Assembly (NCBI GenBank): GCA_022266195.1
Contig: WHVY01000004.1
Coordinates: forward strand, 2,125,501-2,189,500
DNA length: 64,000 bases
Direction of reading: 5' to 3'
Origin: Tetranychus cinnabarinus
Lineage: Eukaryota; Arthropoda; Arachnida; Trombidiformes; Tetranychidae
Position numbers and translations under genes: made by a program. Shown here one piece after another: positions 10,901-25,900 of the stretch. The notes beneath the pieces were generated by a model. It was not told where the DNA came from and ran no database searches. It worked only from the letters and a program-made list of their open reading frames with translations. Numbering within the stretch: position 1 is the stretch's first letter; the number at the start of each line of letters is the position of its first letter.

Positions 10901-13900
10901 TTAGTCAATTTTGAGTGGATAAGTGCTGTCTTTATGACGGGTCCAACGAACAAGGCATCACTTAATAATTCAGATAAAGATTCCAATGTCAGCTGGGTAT
11001 TAGGATTGGATTGTGTCCAATCGGTGTATTCATTGCTAATGGTTAAATATATTTCCTAAATAAAAAGGAAATGGAAAAAGCAGAAAATAAGAATTAGCAA
11101 GGGCTTACACGTTAGGCTCAAGATAAATGTAGGCCTCAAGCTAATAGACTTTACCTGTAGATGATAGGAGTAAACATTACGAACCAAAGTTCGTATAATT
11201 TTATCACGACGCATTTCATTGAGGCCTTCATCAAAATCATAAGAACTAAACAGGTTGTAAGATTCAAGGCGGGTTACACCAATGATTAGATTGTATGAGG
11301 CAAATGTGGAAGTTGGATCGTTCATCATTGATAAAGGATCATTGGCAATCACAATACCATCAATCAATGGACCAAATCCGGTAAGAAATCGTGGGGTTGG
11401 TATTTGGACGGATAATAATTCGGCAATTGTTTTGTGTCGAAGGCAATCAACAACCTGTGAACTCTTGAAATCTTCTTGGTAACAACCAATTGCTTGAGCA
11501 TATTCTCGGCCATATTTAATAGCATTGCTAGCAAGAGCCCAAGGACATAAAGCTGATCCACTTTGCATAATTGCTCGATGAAATAAACCTGAAATAAGGA
11601 AGATAAATACATGATTAAAGTCAGAAAATACGAAAGAACAGAAAAATAGACAAAAATAGTTCAACAATCAGAGTTATCACATCACATCATAACATTAAAA
11701 GCAACGGTTAAAGTGTTTTCTTTTAACAACAGTAGATGGCACAAACCGTAAAGAAAGACAAATTTTTATTTACAAATGTAATTCAATCAAATTAGAGTTT
11801 TTTTCTCGCTTTTTTTAATTTAGCTTTGAATACATCATGCACCTGGTAATTTCATTAAATTGTTTCAAGCTTCATTAACATTCAACAAGCAGCTAAGTCT
11901 GGATAACACATTTGGATGGCGCTAAAATCATAATAAATATACATTCGCCTTGAAAGGCATGTTGATAAACACCGAGGAACCCAACGAACGATATTAACAT
12001 TGGCCTATGTAATGTACTGTCCAGCTAAATGCTAAAGCAAATCTGGATCGCCGTTCCATTTTCAGGTAAAATTTTTAAAATTTAATTTTGATGTTTACCA
12101 ATTTTTAAATAGCTTTTTTTTATTCATTCCAAGACAGACAAAACTTTGGTCCATACTGCTGAAAGTCAACAAAAGGCCCAGAACCAGACATAAGATTACT
12201 CTTCCATATATTTTCATCTATAAGCGATATTATGACACCTTTATGTATGTGATCTATTAGATCATCTGTGTATTAAGGAATAAATCAAAGAAATGGTTCA
12301 ATCTAAAATTCGTGTAATATACAACACAGTCATAAAAAGTGTACCGAAGACAGTTACTTGAGATTTATTTTTCCAGTTAATTTTATCCTTTCTTTCCTAT
12401 TCTTTTGAGACAAACTAAACCAGAGGCTATCCCATGAACTGTAATTAAGCACTTATTCATCTTAATTTTGTAGCTAATCTACTACCAAGCTAATACTTTC
12501 TTATTGAATTCATCTGCCTCCAGAAAAATGACTTATTCATGCATTAATAAACGTAAATAACATAAGCTTATTGTGCTATACTTTTATAACAAAGTATATT
12601 TGAGTAATTTAACTCTCGGAATCAGCAAATCTTCAATTTCTACATTTAAATCATCTAAAACTTGGAAAGCCCCGGACGAGTTTCAATATCGCCATCAAAT
12701 TAAAGTCATCTTTAATCAATTTTATTACCCATGATCAATCAACATTCCCATATTCAAATTTACTCATCAAAATCCCTAACCGTAAATTATTGATTAAGGT
12801 TATTTGAGTGAAAACAATACCAATAAGCATTTAAGCATTTTCATTCATCTTTAATGAAGCCAACTCTTTACAAGCAAACCTTTTACCTCGTTTTTAGCCA
12901 TTTTTCAATTTTGTTGATTTATCTGTTCACTTTTCAACTTGAAATGTTCAAAAATGTTCAAAAATGTTCAAGACCCAAAGTGTTTTCCTGATAACAATGT
13001 TTACAGTGGCTTACACATCCAAATGTCTCGACAATGTGACGAACCATTTCAGCCTTTTAATACTTCAATGGTTTTATCAATTGATTTTTCCATGCTTATC
13101 CAGATTTACATGAGAAATTTTTTTTCCTTGAACCTTGTTTCTTATTTTTCAGATTATCTTTCAGTTTATCCTCAACATCGATCATCCATCATTCCCAGCT
13201 TTTATACACAAGTTGTTCAATCGTTAAGACAACATTTATCCCATTTGAAAAGGCAAAGCCATGTTAACCAACAAACAGACAAATTGTAATATGAATATTA
13301 AAGTAGCATGAGAGTGGAAATGAATTTTTCAGAGTAAAACAAGAAAAGCCATTCAAGTTGAACTCAACTAGATTTGTGTTGAAAAATTAATTTTCATTGT
13401 TTCAAGTCTAACCCAAAGAAGAAGCAATAAGACATGAAATTTTGAACCAACATCAACATTAATAAATTGTTATCAGACAAGAGTTTAGAGCAAATTTTTC
13501 ACTCTCAATGATTATCCATCCAAAGATGGATTAACCAGCTTAACAATATTAATAATATAACATTACCAATATTGAGAAGTAGCAAAAAGGTAAAACCCAA
13601 ATCTCAATTGTAATTAGGTGATTTACCTTGTTAACCAAGTGAACCAGTGAAAGGACAACAGTACTCAAAGTGGTAATGATAACTGTGGACAATTCAGTTA
13701 AACAGCTGAACAGATTAAATGGTCTGAAGACACAATAATAAGAGGTAAGGACAGCATGTTAACTGTGGTAGAGATGGAGAGAAGCTAATAGTTATTATAA
13801 ATTGATTGTGACTTGGTTGGTTGGGTTTGGACTTGTAACAACAGAATCACAAAACTACTAAACTACAAAATGGTTAAGGATTAACTACTACTTAACTATT

Positions 13901-16900
13901 AAATCCTCTTAATTGGATGGCAAAGCTATTTTCATCTGATCAACTCATCCTCTTATTGAAACAACGTTATACAAAAAAAAGCAAAAGCCTTTTCCCTGAG
14001 AATCAGCCCAAAAATGTAAACCATTAACATTACCCAAACACAGCTAAATGAGGACAACACTTAACACAGGATTAAATGAAATGATTGTTGACATGCCTGT
14101 AATTATCATCAATGTCAACATCTACATCATGAAAGGTAACAATTTACAAATTGTAACCCTTGTAAAGGTGTTTTACTTGCAATATCAACAATTGTAAAAC
14201 AGTTGTTGATATTGATTTCACTAAACCAGTTATTATGGTTAGATCAATATGTAAAAATGATTTTTACAGTTGTTTCTGTTTATGTTTTTGCTTCTCATTA
14301 ATCAATCTTGTTGACCTTTACTTAATTAGCTTGTTAATAATATTGATTAAGACGATTAGCTTTGAGTAAAAAGATGACAAGTTAATGTTAAACCACTTGC
14401 TGATTAACACAGGATTTAACAATTTTACCAAATGTCAACATTAAAATGTTGCTGTTGACACTTGTGATGTGAATACAATAATAATGGCAACAATGGTTAT
14501 TAGTAACTACAAGATTCAATTCATTTTGACATGATATCCATTGTCATGATACTTGAGAGGCTCAAAGTGGCGATTAAAGTTGATCCTTATTAAGATTTGA
14601 AAATGAAAAGATCACTTTGCCTTATTGAGACGATGAAAAATTGAATAAAACAATTTGTTTGGATTCAAGTCAAGAATCACATTTGAATATTGATGATAAT
14701 TGATGTCTAAATGTTTCATTTAAAGATGAACATTTGGTTATTTTTCATTAACCAGACAATTGAATGGATCTAAAGCCATTCATTTGCCAATAAATTTTCA
14801 TTTAACCCAAAAAAACCATTCAAAGTGAACATAAATCATTACTCAAGCCAATATCTCTATGGATTAGGTTGACAATTAGTTTACTGATCATACTTGAGGC
14901 AATTTAATATTGACAAATCAAGGCAAATTATATTGAAATAAGTTATCAATGGAAATTGTAAAATGAGAAAACATTGAAATGAGTTTTACGTGCATTCCAT
15001 TTCAATAGCTTCTGATTTTTCACCAATTTTCTCTTGAAATTCAATTCCTATTTTCATCATCATTCACATCATTATTATCATAATAAGATATTTGATTCAA
15101 CATTCACTAACCATATTCAAGTGAAATCACAAACCTTTCATCTAATGATACAATAAGACAATATCAAATGCATCATTAGAGTCAACGAACCAATTAGTTG
15201 ATATCAATTACAATCAAATTGTGATTAAACAAAAAGGTCAACTAAACCTAAAACTAGAGTAAAAAATGATTTTAATGGTCATTTCTCAGTTTTTGTTTCT
15301 TCTGATAATCTTGCATGATATTATGGTTTGAATGTTGACTGCCTGAAGCTTGAGATTGTTCAATTGAATAATAAATGTAATGTGAAAATGGTTTGTGAAT
15401 AAATGATAATATGATTGGATAATGAATAAAATTTTGAGGTAAAATGTGAGTTACCCTTGGCCATTGGTGAAAGCATGAGCAGGTTAACTAGAGCAGCTCC
15501 ATGACCATGTCCATGGATAGTTACATTACCAGGATTACCACCAAAGCCTTCAATATTTTCTTGGATCCAATGAAGAGCAGCAACTTGATCCATTAAACCA
15601 AAATTACCTCTGGATGATCCATCCATGGCTGGATAAAAACCTGGACAAAAGGTGAAAATTAATTTTAATGCAAATCAAGAACTAACTTCAGATAAAATGA
15701 AATTTTCATTAAAATCAAATCAACTTTAGTCTTTGTAATTGATGTAAACCTTTTTGTGCTCTTCAAAGCAAATTACATTATTTTGCTTCTCTTTTTTTGC
15801 CATCTTTAGACTCTTTATCTTTCACCTTTATGGGTTCACAAATTGACAGGCAAAGAGAGGAAAATGTGTTAAATGATTAAGATGACCAGGGTGATCATGA
15901 TGAACAGTGGAAATGATGAGAAGATAAAATGTAGAAGAAAAGTTTAACATGAAAATGTTTATCCTCAAAGAGACTGTATTTGTGAATCAAGTTGATCCTT
16001 TGATCGTGCAATGAATTAAAATGTTGACTCTAATATAACAGTTGAATTGGTTAACTAACTTCAAATTGACATTCAATTGACATATAAAACAAAAAAAGGG
16101 TAAAATAAGGCAACAAAAAGTGTCTCTCTGTTAATCAACTTTCAATGTTTACTCTTATTGCCTTTTGATATCAAATCGATGTTTCAGATTCAAACTAATC
16201 TCGAAATGGTAAAAATCGCAAATAATCGAGATGAAAATCGACCTTTCAACAATTAGATTTATTCCAACAGATAAATGATTTTTTTCAAACGTTCTCTTCA
16301 TTTGTGAATCGAAAGACGGCCAACTCTATTGTTAGTTGTTAACTCGACTTGAATGAAACACTAATCATTGCAAAGGTCACTTTGGACACTTCCCTTGTCA
16401 GTCTTTTGTCCGTGAAGATTGAAAATGGATTTAAGAGTCGATTGTCTCGTACTCCAAACTTGACTATCGATTTTCTCGATCCATCAATTTTCTGTTCTTT
16501 AACAATCAAATCTTGAACTGATTTTCAATATTCTTCAACCAGAAATTGAATAAAAAATTCGACTGTGAACTCGACTTGAAAATGACAAGCAAGTTAAACT
16601 CGTTGAATTCAAAATCGATGAATATTTTGATAAATTTTCTCAGTTCATAGATTGATCTGAATCGATTTCGCTATTGATTACTTTTAAGCAATTTGAAAAC
16701 TCAAACTGAATCAGATTTTTGATGAAAAGCAAATCTGATTTTTGAATGTTTTTCCCTTTTAAAAGCTCTTGATGATTGAAAATATTGTCTCAATTGAGAG
16801 GTTAGCTAATTGTAAATTAATGTTATTCACTTCATGCACCGATACCTGAATAATTTGATAAATTATAGTCATTATGGAAACATATGATAATCTGAAATGT

Positions 16901-19900
16901 TCATTTTGAGTGAAAAGGTTGATAACGTTTCCATTTGAGTTTCAACTCTTATTGATCCTCTATTTATAGTTGAATCCTATCATGATGATTGAAAGTCATG
17001 ATTCATCATTATTCTCATTATCATTCAAGTTAAACCAACTAATGATCAGAATAAGCTGATTGAAAGTTGTGATTCCCTTTCCGTTCTGTATAAATAAATA
17101 GCATTCAATGTTGATAATTTTGCTAACTTTTACTGTTATTATGACAACTTTGCTCATCTCAATGAGATTTAAATTAACTTGATCATTAAGCTTTTGTTTC
17201 TCGTTTGGTGAACCTTTTTTTCTGGTCAAACAAAAGGTCACTGTATTGGTGAACTGAGTTTGTCAGTTGCAAGTTTGAAACAAAATGTAAAACAAAAGTT
17301 GAACTGTTTTCAGATTCTGTGGATGATTTGTTCAGATTGACCTGAATTTTATAAGGTTAACTTAGAGTAAACTTTTGCCTCTTTTTTTCAAATAACTTGT
17401 TCCACTTGAGTTTTGTCTTGTGGTAACGAAAACGATTTCATCTTTTATTTCCAGGCTTCATTGTTCATTTCAATATCATGATTAGTTAAATGGTTAAATG
17501 GAAATTCCCTGTTTTTCTTAGTTTCATTACTTTTTCACCATTTTCTCGATTCTTTTTACCTTCAATTGGGAAACTATTTTATTCCCAATCAGATAGCAGT
17601 TGTTTGACTTTATCTTGTTTAGGCTTTTGTTTTGTCTCTCGACTTGCTTGTTTTTTTCGTCGGTCTTTTCCATTCATTCCATGATGATGATAAACAGAAT
17701 CAAGACAATCTCAATAAAACATGAATCGTTAAAAGTTATAGAATCATCATTTACTTTGATATTTTTACCATTTCTTTTTATTTTACTATTGATTCTTATC
17801 ATTTATTCATTGACTTTCATTTTGTCCAATCTTTTTTTGCTCTTTGCCCACACTTTAAGTACAATATAAATCATTTTAATGGTTCATCTTATAGCTAAAT
17901 GTTGATGAGTAAGGATAAAGCCTTAAAAAGAATCCTATTCAACAATCATGTCGATCATCCGATTACAATTATTCATTTACTGATCAAATTATTGTTAAAA
18001 GTCATTATCCTGAACATGTTTCATTCAACCAAACGTAAACTATTAAAGGTTTCAATTGCTGAAAAGTTAATAATGGGATCATTTAGTTCTCAACCTTTCA
18101 GTTTGGTCTTCTCTTGAAATTAAAAACTCTGTCGGTTGAAATAAGCATAACTCTTTGAGCTTACATAATCTTTTACTCAAACTTTGACTGGATTAGTTTC
18201 ATCTTTTATGAAAAACTTGACTTACGAAGGAAGTGTCTCAGGCGTCTCAATAATTTTCGTTGGAGACCATATTCATTCGATAGAGGACAAAAATCATGCA
18301 TAGGGTTAACGTCACCCGTTGCGAAAACTTTCAGATCACGAGTAGATTGAGATCAAAAACAAATTTTGACGAAAAGATGTAAGTTTTTGAAATTTTTTAC
18401 TCATTTTGAATACATTTATCAAGGTTTTCCGATCTGGAAAATGATCAAAATAATTAAAATTCTGCGATGTTTTTTTTAGCTGCATCAATAATTAAAAAGT
18501 GTTAGTAGTGAAAGGAAAAATATGAATTTCCATGAATGTGCACCGAAAGTGACCGATTGAAAAAAGAAGCTGTATCATGGGCAAATCCGAATGGTCATAT
18601 TTTTGTGATCAACTGTTTAACCAAGCTGAAATTCTTTTGGCTCTCAGAAAATGACCTCCAAATATCAGTTAGCCGTCAAATAACGAAATGACCTTGAATG
18701 ACCTTGACCTTGAAATATGAAATTGTTTATCACTGAATTATCCATAAACAAAATATCTAGCCATAAATAAATTATAATTAGCTGAAATGCCCTGTAGTAA
18801 TTGGACCTACAGAAATTGGATTTTATAATAATTTGTCCGAAATTTTTGGCTTCAACACCAAATTATGATTTTATAGTGCTTGTAGAAAATGGCCATAAAT
18901 AGCAAAATTTGAAACGCTGAAGAAACTCGCGTCTTTGTGCTCTGGAAGAGAGTTTGTCATATGTGTAGATAAACGCAAAATTCTGTAAGTACTCAACGTT
19001 ATATTCATATTTTACCTACTCGTTAAGGGCTCTTTAAGTTCTGAGCCTCTTGACCAATATTTTGATTTTGATTTTCAATCAACTTTATTACCTTATTAGA
19101 AAACACCAATTCATGATAAAACCAAATGATATAAGATAAACACTCTACCATAAGATAACTTATCTTTGTGCTTCTAAAATTTGTAAAGAAACCATTTTCA
19201 ATATTTGATTTATTGCCTTACTACTTATTTAGGTAAAGGGTGTCAAATTTAATTCCATGCAAACTGGTGGAGCTTATTATCTTTTATCACAAATTAAAAT
19301 AGATAAAACAGATAACTTAAACAAATCATCAACAAAGGTGAAGATGGTAAATAAAGTGACCAAATGGTTTTTGTCTATGGTTTGTGATATCTGTGCATAT
19401 CTATTTTTACTTGTGATTAAAAAATAATAAGCTCAGTTTGCATGGAATTAAATTTGACACCCTTTAGCTTTGATTAGTTTACATTTTAGTTTAATATCAT
19501 TATATGGATATTGAGCCGAAACGAATCTTTGAAATAAGTGCAATCTATCTTTCGCATTGAAATATTTGTTTCTTATGATAGATAAAGATTAAAAATGCAA
19601 AAATATTTAGGTTTGCTTTTTTTCCAGGGTGGATCAAACTTGTACGCGAGCTCTATCGGTTCCTCAAGTTATAGTTATTCTTCTGCTTATATCTCAGAAA
19701 GTTCAAGTCTGAGCACAAAATAGATTAGATTTATGGAATCAATGCATGAAAATACATCAGAAAATTTCATTTTAAAAAAATTTATTAGTAGGCAATTTTG
19801 CCTATTCTTTTGGTCTTCCTCCTTTCTGATATCAAGTGTTAAATGTGACTGATTGAATAAATATCGATAAGATAAATTAATTTGCCGACTTGTTACTTCA

Positions 19901-22900
19901 TCTATTCAAGTAATCAAGCACTCATTTTTTCATCAGACTGAAGTTGATTTGAAGTTGAGATGGCAAGAGATTGACATTATTCATGGTTAATGCCCTTTAG
20001 AAATTAGCTTTTTACGAAGTTTCCTTTTCTTACCTAAAACACCGAGACGGTAATTTATTGTAACAACTATAACATTGCCAAAAGATGATAAAATGGATCC
20101 ATCATAAACTGAACCAGAATTCCATTCATATGATTCACCATGAATAAACACAACAACCGGATGAAGGGATGCTAATTCTGTGATATGAAAAAATGTAGAT
20201 AAACAAGATGATTAGAAAATGATTTGACAAAATTGCATATCAAATGAAAATTGAAATTTGCTTCAAAAATGTACTCAATGTTTAATTAGTGTTATTAAAA
20301 AATATTTAAACAATGAAAAAGTTGAAATAACAAGACATACAACTAGAGATTGACAATGAATTTGATGAAAGCGTTAACCAGCCATTAACTGTCAACTTTA
20401 ATGGCATGAAATAAAAAGGAGTTTAAATTTTTTCTCTGATTTTCTCTTTTCAATTGACAAATTTGACATGACCAAAGTGTTTATCGTCTAATGGTCACTC
20501 TTTAACTGGACAGTTGAATATGATGGGAGTTGATTGTTGGACAGTGTGATAATAAATTACAAGTTTCGATGAGAAATCAGAAAATGTTTGAAAATGTAAA
20601 TTGGTTCAAATTTCCTGTGAAAAGTATCTCAACATTTTGCCAATTCAATATTTCATTTCCTTTGTAAAGTCAACAACAATCATTATCAAGGGAATGAAAT
20701 AATGAACATTGAAAGAGCAAAGAAACAAAACTTTTTTTTCCAGCTTCAAGATGATGAGTTGAAGACTAAAGAAGATGAAGAGAAGAAGAAGAAAAGTTGA
20801 AGACAATTTCAAGTCGAGGACAATTTCATCTCTGATAAGTGAGCCTTAAAAGGGAATGATAATGCTGGGAGTTTTTGCTGGGAGTTAGAGGAAGTTGAAC
20901 ACAGATGAAAGGCATCTGATGATGGATTCAAATGGATTGGAAATGAAAATGAATGATGATTAAAAGATGAATGTTTCAAAAATGATTGTTTATCATTTGG
21001 TTGACTCGAACAATTCAATTGTTATGAACAATGAAAAGGCAAACCATGAGGCAAAAGCTCGCCACATCAGGGCATGAAAAAAAAGTACAAAACTTTAGTC
21101 AATGTTTATCATGATCATACATTTTTTTGCACAAATATTGAGAATCTCAATGTAACATTTATAATGAAACTGATATTTGATACTAAAGCATGAACAAAAT
21201 CAACTTTCACTCCATTGAACTTGCAAATTCAATAGCATTTATAAGGACAAGTCAAGCACAGAGAGAAAAAAATGTTTCCATGAAATGATTCAAAAGAACA
21301 TCTGATAGCAGAATTGAAAGACAAGTCGAAAAGCTTAGATTGTTGAAGGTTGAACGAAAGCAATATGAATTTACCCTTTGGAGACACAACTTTTTTCTTA
21401 TTCATTATCAACCATTTGCTTCAATTGGTTTTATCCCATGTTTCAACTGGAAACATGATTTGTTTTCAAAAAGATGACTAATAAACATTGTAATTCCAAT
21501 TTATTTTTTCACACATTTTCTCCATTCAGTATTTATCATGATCATTTTCAGGTTAATCATCAGTATCAGATTCAAAGGGATCAAAATGTTGATCCAAAAC
21601 ATGAACCATTGGTGGCTCAGTATCACATTTTGATCATTTGAATCATCTGCTGCCAGTCTGGAACCATCAAGGTTATCATCTCATCATTAGCAGGTGAATC
21701 ACCTTCATCAAGATCAAGAATTCATGAAGATTAATTCTTCCAAGATTTAACTGTTTCAAGCAGACAAAGAACTTTAGTTAATTTTGCTTAAATAATGAGA
21801 CCTTCAAGTTAAGATGTAATTATAAAACTTGGAAAAATTTATCAACATGAAATTCGTCTATCATGCTATTGTAAAGATATCAGTGTTTAAGTGCTTGAGC
21901 TTGATGAGTATAAGTTTGGAAAACTCGTGGATGTTTTCAACGCCATGTTATGAATCACCTTGAATGAACTTCTGTCTGACATCAGAAACTGAGGCTATCG
22001 AGCTCATCAGAAAGCAATTCTTATGATAATCTAACCTCTTACACATTTGACACTAACATCGTTAATGGATGGCAACATTTTGTCTTGATGCTTTCCGTCA
22101 TTGGCACCTAATCTATTCTGTCCAAGTGCCTGGTTCAAATATCAGTCTAGCTTCAATAATTCCAGAGCAATGCTCGCAAACAGGTGAAATGTATTCAACG
22201 ACCAAAGTTAATTTGATTCTAGAAACGTTCTCAAAGCTGAAAGCGAGTAAATTAATTAAAGTAAATCAACAGTAAAAGGTTTTCTGTTGAGTGAAAAAAG
22301 ATCAAGATTATAAAGGTAAATACAAATGATGAATGAAACTGATTAAATTGGAAACAAAACCATCCTTAACAGAATCACAAGTGTCAACCATTCTGAACAC
22401 CCTGATATTCAGCAAAAATGTCAACATATTATGTTTGATGAATTGAACGAACCTCTGATTTGATGACAAAATTAATTGAATTACAAGTTGATTACCTAAT
22501 AATCGGTACATTTAATGTTGCTGTGTTTCACTTTTTGTTGTCATAACCTTTTGCATCAATGACAACTTGTCATAAAACCCTGTGATTTATCAGAATGATT
22601 TGCAGTCACAATTTAAGCATTCAAACGTTTCACATGATAACAACTGTCCAACAAAACTTAACAAGTTCAACTTTGATTAACTTATTGTTACCAAAAGACC
22701 AACAATGACATGAATGGGTTAACATTTGTTTTTCAAACCTTTCATTCAATCACGACTTTCAAGCCAACAGTTGAGAAAGTTCAATAAACCAGATTGCCAT
22801 GAATTGCTCAACATGGAAAAACAATTCCAACTGTAATCCCAGTTTCTGGAGATAAATTTTTGTTCAATTTTTCATGTTAACAGCTGATTAAATTCATTTT

Positions 22901-25900
22901 GTCATTTCATGGAAAAGAATTTTTTCACAATTTTTTCCTCTCAAGAATTCAGAAAATTCATTTCCAATTGTCATTGTTCAATTGGGGAAACTGAAACGTT
23001 GAAAGCATTTCAATTTGAAAATAATTATTATTCAATTATTGACTCAATAATATGATTCAAATGCATGTGAAACAATTGATAATGATCATGGAATAGAGAC
23101 AAATTGATTTATCTTCAGTCAATTGAGTGGGAAGATGAAGATAACATCTTTTTATCGTTCAATTGAATGCAAATCAAATGTGTTTTTTGTTCATCAAAAC
23201 TCAGTTTATTATAACCATTTTGATAATTATCTTATTCATGAGAATTTTCAAGTTTCTTTTTCTCTGGAAAAAAGCTTTTCTTTTCCTAAAACAGTACAAG
23301 ATTGATTATATTAATCATGCTTTTGAATGAGTTTCATTTTACATGGAAATCTATTTTGATCAGTTTTCCAATCAATCAGGTAGGCAACTTTATATTCAAT
23401 CATTTGAGAAGTAAAAACGAAGTAAAAAAACGATTTACTATTCATGTGAAGATGAACTTTTTCCACCTCGTCTTCATTCATAAGACTCTCAGCCTTGAAA
23501 CTCAGGGGAAAACAAATAATGGAACGAAACAGTTGAATAATATTAAAGGTCAATTCTGTCAATATATTGACCAAGATTTATGATTGTTATTTAATCATTT
23601 CTTCTGATTGCTCAAAGGTTAGTGTTAAATTATATTATCACCATTGTTTCGTTGGTTTTACTTGGACAAGCAATCGGGTAAAAGTGATTGAACTTGATCA
23701 ACCATATCATGCCATTGATCGTGTTTAATATGAATCACAAATGACTACCATGGATTCACTTGACAGGATCATATTTTTGGCCCAAAATAGTTATCCTAAC
23801 AATAAACTTTGTTCAAACTAACTGACGAAACTCTTGTAAAAAACTCGAAAAGATAAAAATGAAAAATTCTGAAAACTCTCCTTTTCTTGTCACTTTTACT
23901 CTGTAAGTATTATAAAATTACGGTGTTGGTCAAATTGAGCAAAAAGATTTGAGCAAAATCCGTTTGCGCTAAGAAGATTTGAGCAAATTTTGCTCAAAAA
24001 TTGTTGATAATTTTCAGAGATCATTCTTAAATTTTTAGATCATTCAAGATCCCACAAAAAATATATCATTTAATTTTATAATCGATAATAACATCTAATG
24101 AATGGTCAAAATCAATAGAACTGTCGATAAACTGAAAAAGGTGTTAAAACATTGATGTGTACCAACAATTTTTATCGACGAATGATAAGTTTAAGCTCTA
24201 ACTTTTACGGCCACAGAAAGCAGTCGATCTAACTGAAAATCGAAGTGATCGGCTGTACGTTCTCTGATTTTTCATCGAAATCTACATCATTTAATTGAGT
24301 TTGATGAAAAATCTGCTTCCATAATTGAACAAAAGCCGGTGAAAGTTTCAACTTTGATCTCGATTATCGCAAAAACTAAACCTGAGTTTAAAATTGTGTT
24401 TGCTCTAATCAGTTTTGCTCTTAAATGTCTTAGCGCAAAAGGTTTTTGCTCAAAGCTCTTTGCTCAAAATAACCCAAATCAAAATTACAATCATCTTGTT
24501 GTTACCAGTGAACCCTTCACGTAGTCCTAAAGTAGAAGCTAAAGCCTCAGAGTCCTCGGTCACACAAGATCTTGTCAGTAGACCCGAGCTGAGTTTGCCT
24601 GTGATCTTGACGCTGACCTTAAGCCTAACTTCAACTGTAGCAATCAAGTTTTTACGATGCTTTTACTGTCAAAACCTATTGTTTGAAATGAAGAAACCAG
24701 ATTTTGAAATGGACAGTCAAATGAACGAAATGAAGTTTTCACTAATCTTCTTAAAGATTAGTTTGGGTCAAATGGGTGAAATGCTTTGGGCAGAATAGGG
24801 AAATGCTCAGTCAAAAGGAGCAAATGAAGGTTCAAATGAGTGAAATGCAGAGGCCTATTATAAAAACAAAAGGTTCATGAGAATTTGAAATCAGTCGTTT
24901 TTCTGTATTCAGTGGACACAAGTTAACCTTCGTTTTTAAAATGGTGAAAATTAGTTTAGAGTTGAAAAAATTGGTTGTTGATTCCCATAGAAAGGGAAAA
25001 AGTGCCGTCGAAATTGCTAAGATGTTTGACATCAATGTTAATTCTGTGAGAACAATAGTGTTCAGATTCTTGAAAAATAAGAAATTGGAACTTCCGAGAG
25101 CTCATAGGCCAAAGATACTGTCATCAGAAATGGTTGCTAAATTAGACGATTGGTTGGAAGGAGACTGTCAATTGACATATGAAAATCTTGTTGATCGGTT
25201 GAAAAATGAATTTGATGTTGATGCTTCTGTTTCAACTGTACGCCGTTCTCTTGTTGGATTACGTTACTCATTTAAAAGAGTCTCAATCGTTCCTGAAAGG
25301 AGAAATTCAAGTCAGCAAATTGAGGCTAGATATCAATATGCAATGAAATTCATTCAACTTGATCAAGATCCAGACAAATTATTCTTTCTCGATGAAACTG
25401 GAATACAAGTTCATGCTCGTTTAAATTATGGACATGCTAAAAAAGGACAAAAAGCGAATGTCAAAGTTAAAGCGGTGAGAGGAAAAAATTTATCAGTTTG
25501 TGCCGCTATTAATCATCTATCTTTGTTTTACTATGAGGTTAAAGAGGAAGCATATGATACGATTGCATTCGTTGATTATCTCAGAAGTTTTTTACAACAT
25601 CTTGAGCACCAGTCAATTACTGGAGCAAATTTGGTAATGGACAATGTACGCTTCCATCACGCTGAGCAAGTTGAACAAATCGTAAGCCAAGCTGGTCATA
25701 ATTTAATTTTTTTGCCAGCTTACTCACCATTCCTCAACCCAATTGAAGAACTATTTAATCAACTAAAATTTTACGTAAAAAGGTTGAAGCCAGAAACAGT
25801 TGATGCTGTTTTTGAATCTGTTAGTTTAGCTTCTGAAGTTATTGATGAAAATGATTGTAAAAATTATTACAAACATATGAAAACATATATACTTAAATGT

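Larger units (their letters stand above)
11589..15454 (-). other. Nlg intron 4 (3,866 bp)
   Basis: AT-rich intron with a short 10-bp tandem repeat (12942-12970) and a perfect 11-bp-stem hairpin (14181-14213). Otherwise I see nothing in it. Confidence 0.8.
15641..20033 (-). other. Nlg intron 3 (4,393 bp)
   Basis: AT-rich intron containing the 229-bp MITE at 19236-19464 and a repeat-family remnant at 18640-18711. Several 60-90 codon ORFs around 17.5-18.1 kb are hydrophobic low-complexity translations and are not annotated. Confidence 0.8.

Noticed and set aside
11282..11482. ORF antisense to neuroligin exon 5
   Set aside because: Mirror of a strongly supported coding exon.
12939..13289. 116-codon plus-strand ORF in intron 4
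   Set aside because: Begins in a 10-bp tandem repeat and shows no recognisable domain; likely chance.
17490..18117. Three overlapping hydrophobic ORFs
   Set aside because: Phe/Leu/Ser-rich translation of pyrimidine-rich intron DNA; no conserved feature.
22069..22160. tRNA-like B box (GGTTCAAATATC)
   Set aside because: No matching A box and no cloverleaf could be drawn around it.
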